This document shows positions 5,610 through 5,783 of a stretch of DNA of 5,783 nt, one piece after another. Position numbers and translations under genes: made by a program. The notes under the pieces are model-generated. The model was not told the origin of the DNA and made no database searches. It saw nothing but the letters and a program-made list of their open reading frames with translations. Source of the DNA: DASYUM01 sp036001225 (lineage in GTDB: Bacteria; Methylomirabilota; Methylomirabilia; Rokubacteriales; DASRDR01); NCBI GenBank assembly GCA_036001225.1, contig DASYUM010000109.1, positions 1 to 5,783 on the forward strand, in the 5' to 3' direction. Each line of letters starts with the position of its first letter. Position 1 is the stretch's first letter.

Positions 5610-5633
5610 CGATCATCAGGACGGAGTTGATCG
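5610..5633. repeat. Inverted repeat CGATCA-N12-TGATCG (candidate operator)
   Basis: A perfect six-base inverted repeat with a 12-base spacer lies in the short gap after the PaiB-like gene, ending about 20 bases before the next start codon. Its sequence is less GC-rich than the surroundings. It could be an operator half-site pair or a small hairpin. With only six bases per arm, chance is possible. There is no following T tract, so it is not a typical terminator. Confidence 0.3.
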
Positions 5634-5642
5634 CACCAGCAG

Positions 5643-5648
5643 AAGGAG
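5643..5648 (+). promoter_or_regulatory. Shine-Dalgarno site of the terminal gene
   Basis: AAGGAG precedes ATG 5653 by four bases. It favours this start over ATG 5587, which overlaps the PaiB-like stop codon as ATGA but has no ribosome site. Confidence 0.65.
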
Positions 5649-5652
5649 CGCG

Positions 5653-5783
5653 ATGGGCATCTATCGGCTGTACACCGGCAGCGACGGAGAATCGCACATC
5701 GAAGAGCTGCGGCTCGGTGAGGGGCTGGCGTCCCTCACGCCGACGGCGGGGATCCAGTTCCGCGAATCACCCGCCGGCAACTT
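5653..5783 (+). CDS. N-terminal part of a small, probably cupin-like protein (runs off the window)
   Basis: Forty-three complete codons are visible before the window ends. The peptide begins MGIYRLYTGSDGESHIEEL and continues through GLASLTPTAGIQFRESPAG. This resembles, from memory, small single-domain cupin proteins annotated as hypothetical, which begin with a similar RLYTG..G.SHFEE segment and carry their His metal ligands further on, beyond this window. The start is ATG 5653, supported by AAGGAG. An in-frame ATG at 5587 would add 22 residues that look unlike the family (acidic, then Arg/Ser-rich) but would give an ATGA overlap with the preceding gene. The 62-base gap and own ribosome site suggest it is at least partly independent. 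Function unknown; a fold assignment needs the missing part. Confidence 0.6.
   Translation, partial: MGIYRLYTGSDGESHIEELRLGEGLASLTPTAGIQFRESPAGN

Noticed and set aside
1..5783. tRNA, rRNA, CRISPR array, insertion sequence or attachment site.
   Set aside because: No cloverleaf, rRNA-like stretch, spaced direct repeats, transposase sequence or terminal inverted repeats were seen.

Overview
This is a GC-rich window (about 70% G+C by eye, with a strong G/C bias at third codon positions). It uses canonical Shine-Dalgarno sites, GTG as well as ATG starts, and tightly packed same-strand genes. These traits fit a free-living soil-type bacterium such as Rokubacteria/Methylomirabilota, a high-GC proteobacterium or an actinobacterium. 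Nothing here fixes the lineage; the Rokubacteria idea rests only on a general resemblance of gene content and style.

Layout. Bases 1-141 hold no gene I can establish, only a possible 3' tail of a plus-strand frame. Bases 142-339 (minus) are an N-terminal remnant of a YcaQ/AlkZ-like winged-helix protein, broken by a stop where the family continues with a conserved Trp. Bases 351-2201 (minus) encode a Tat-exported, YtcJ-type metal-dependent amidohydrolase. A 57-bp divergent control region separates it from a plus-strand NAD-binding beta-hydroxyacid dehydrogenase (2259-3161).

After an 80-bp gap comes a compact plus-strand cluster: Co-type nitrile hydratase alpha (3242-3925) with a His-rich N-terminal tail, beta (3922-4587), the beta-like accessory/maturation protein (4565-4942), a PaiB-family FMN-binding protein (4955-5590), and the start of a small, probably cupin-like protein (5653 to the window end). 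Alpha and beta overlap by ATGA, beta and the accessory gene overlap by 23 bp, and the PaiB-like gene follows after 12 bp. This looks like one translationally coupled transcript.

How they work together. Alpha and beta should form the nitrile-to-amide hydration enzyme, and the accessory protein should deliver Co-loaded alpha to it. No amidase is visible, so the fate of the amide must lie outside the window or rest on another enzyme. The PaiB-like protein may be a regulator or a flavin-binding enzyme of the cluster. The divergent amidohydrolase and the dehydrogenase suggest a wider small-molecule catabolic island, but the link is by position only.

Most notable points: a seven-codon leader ORF with the strongest ribosome-binding site of the cluster, whose stop overlaps the nitrile hydratase alpha start; the nine-His tail on alpha; visible homology between the accessory protein and the beta subunit, with His replacing a claw-contacting Arg; and the decayed YcaQ-like gene at the left edge. 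I see no convincing wholly new system; most of the window is a recognisable enzyme cluster.
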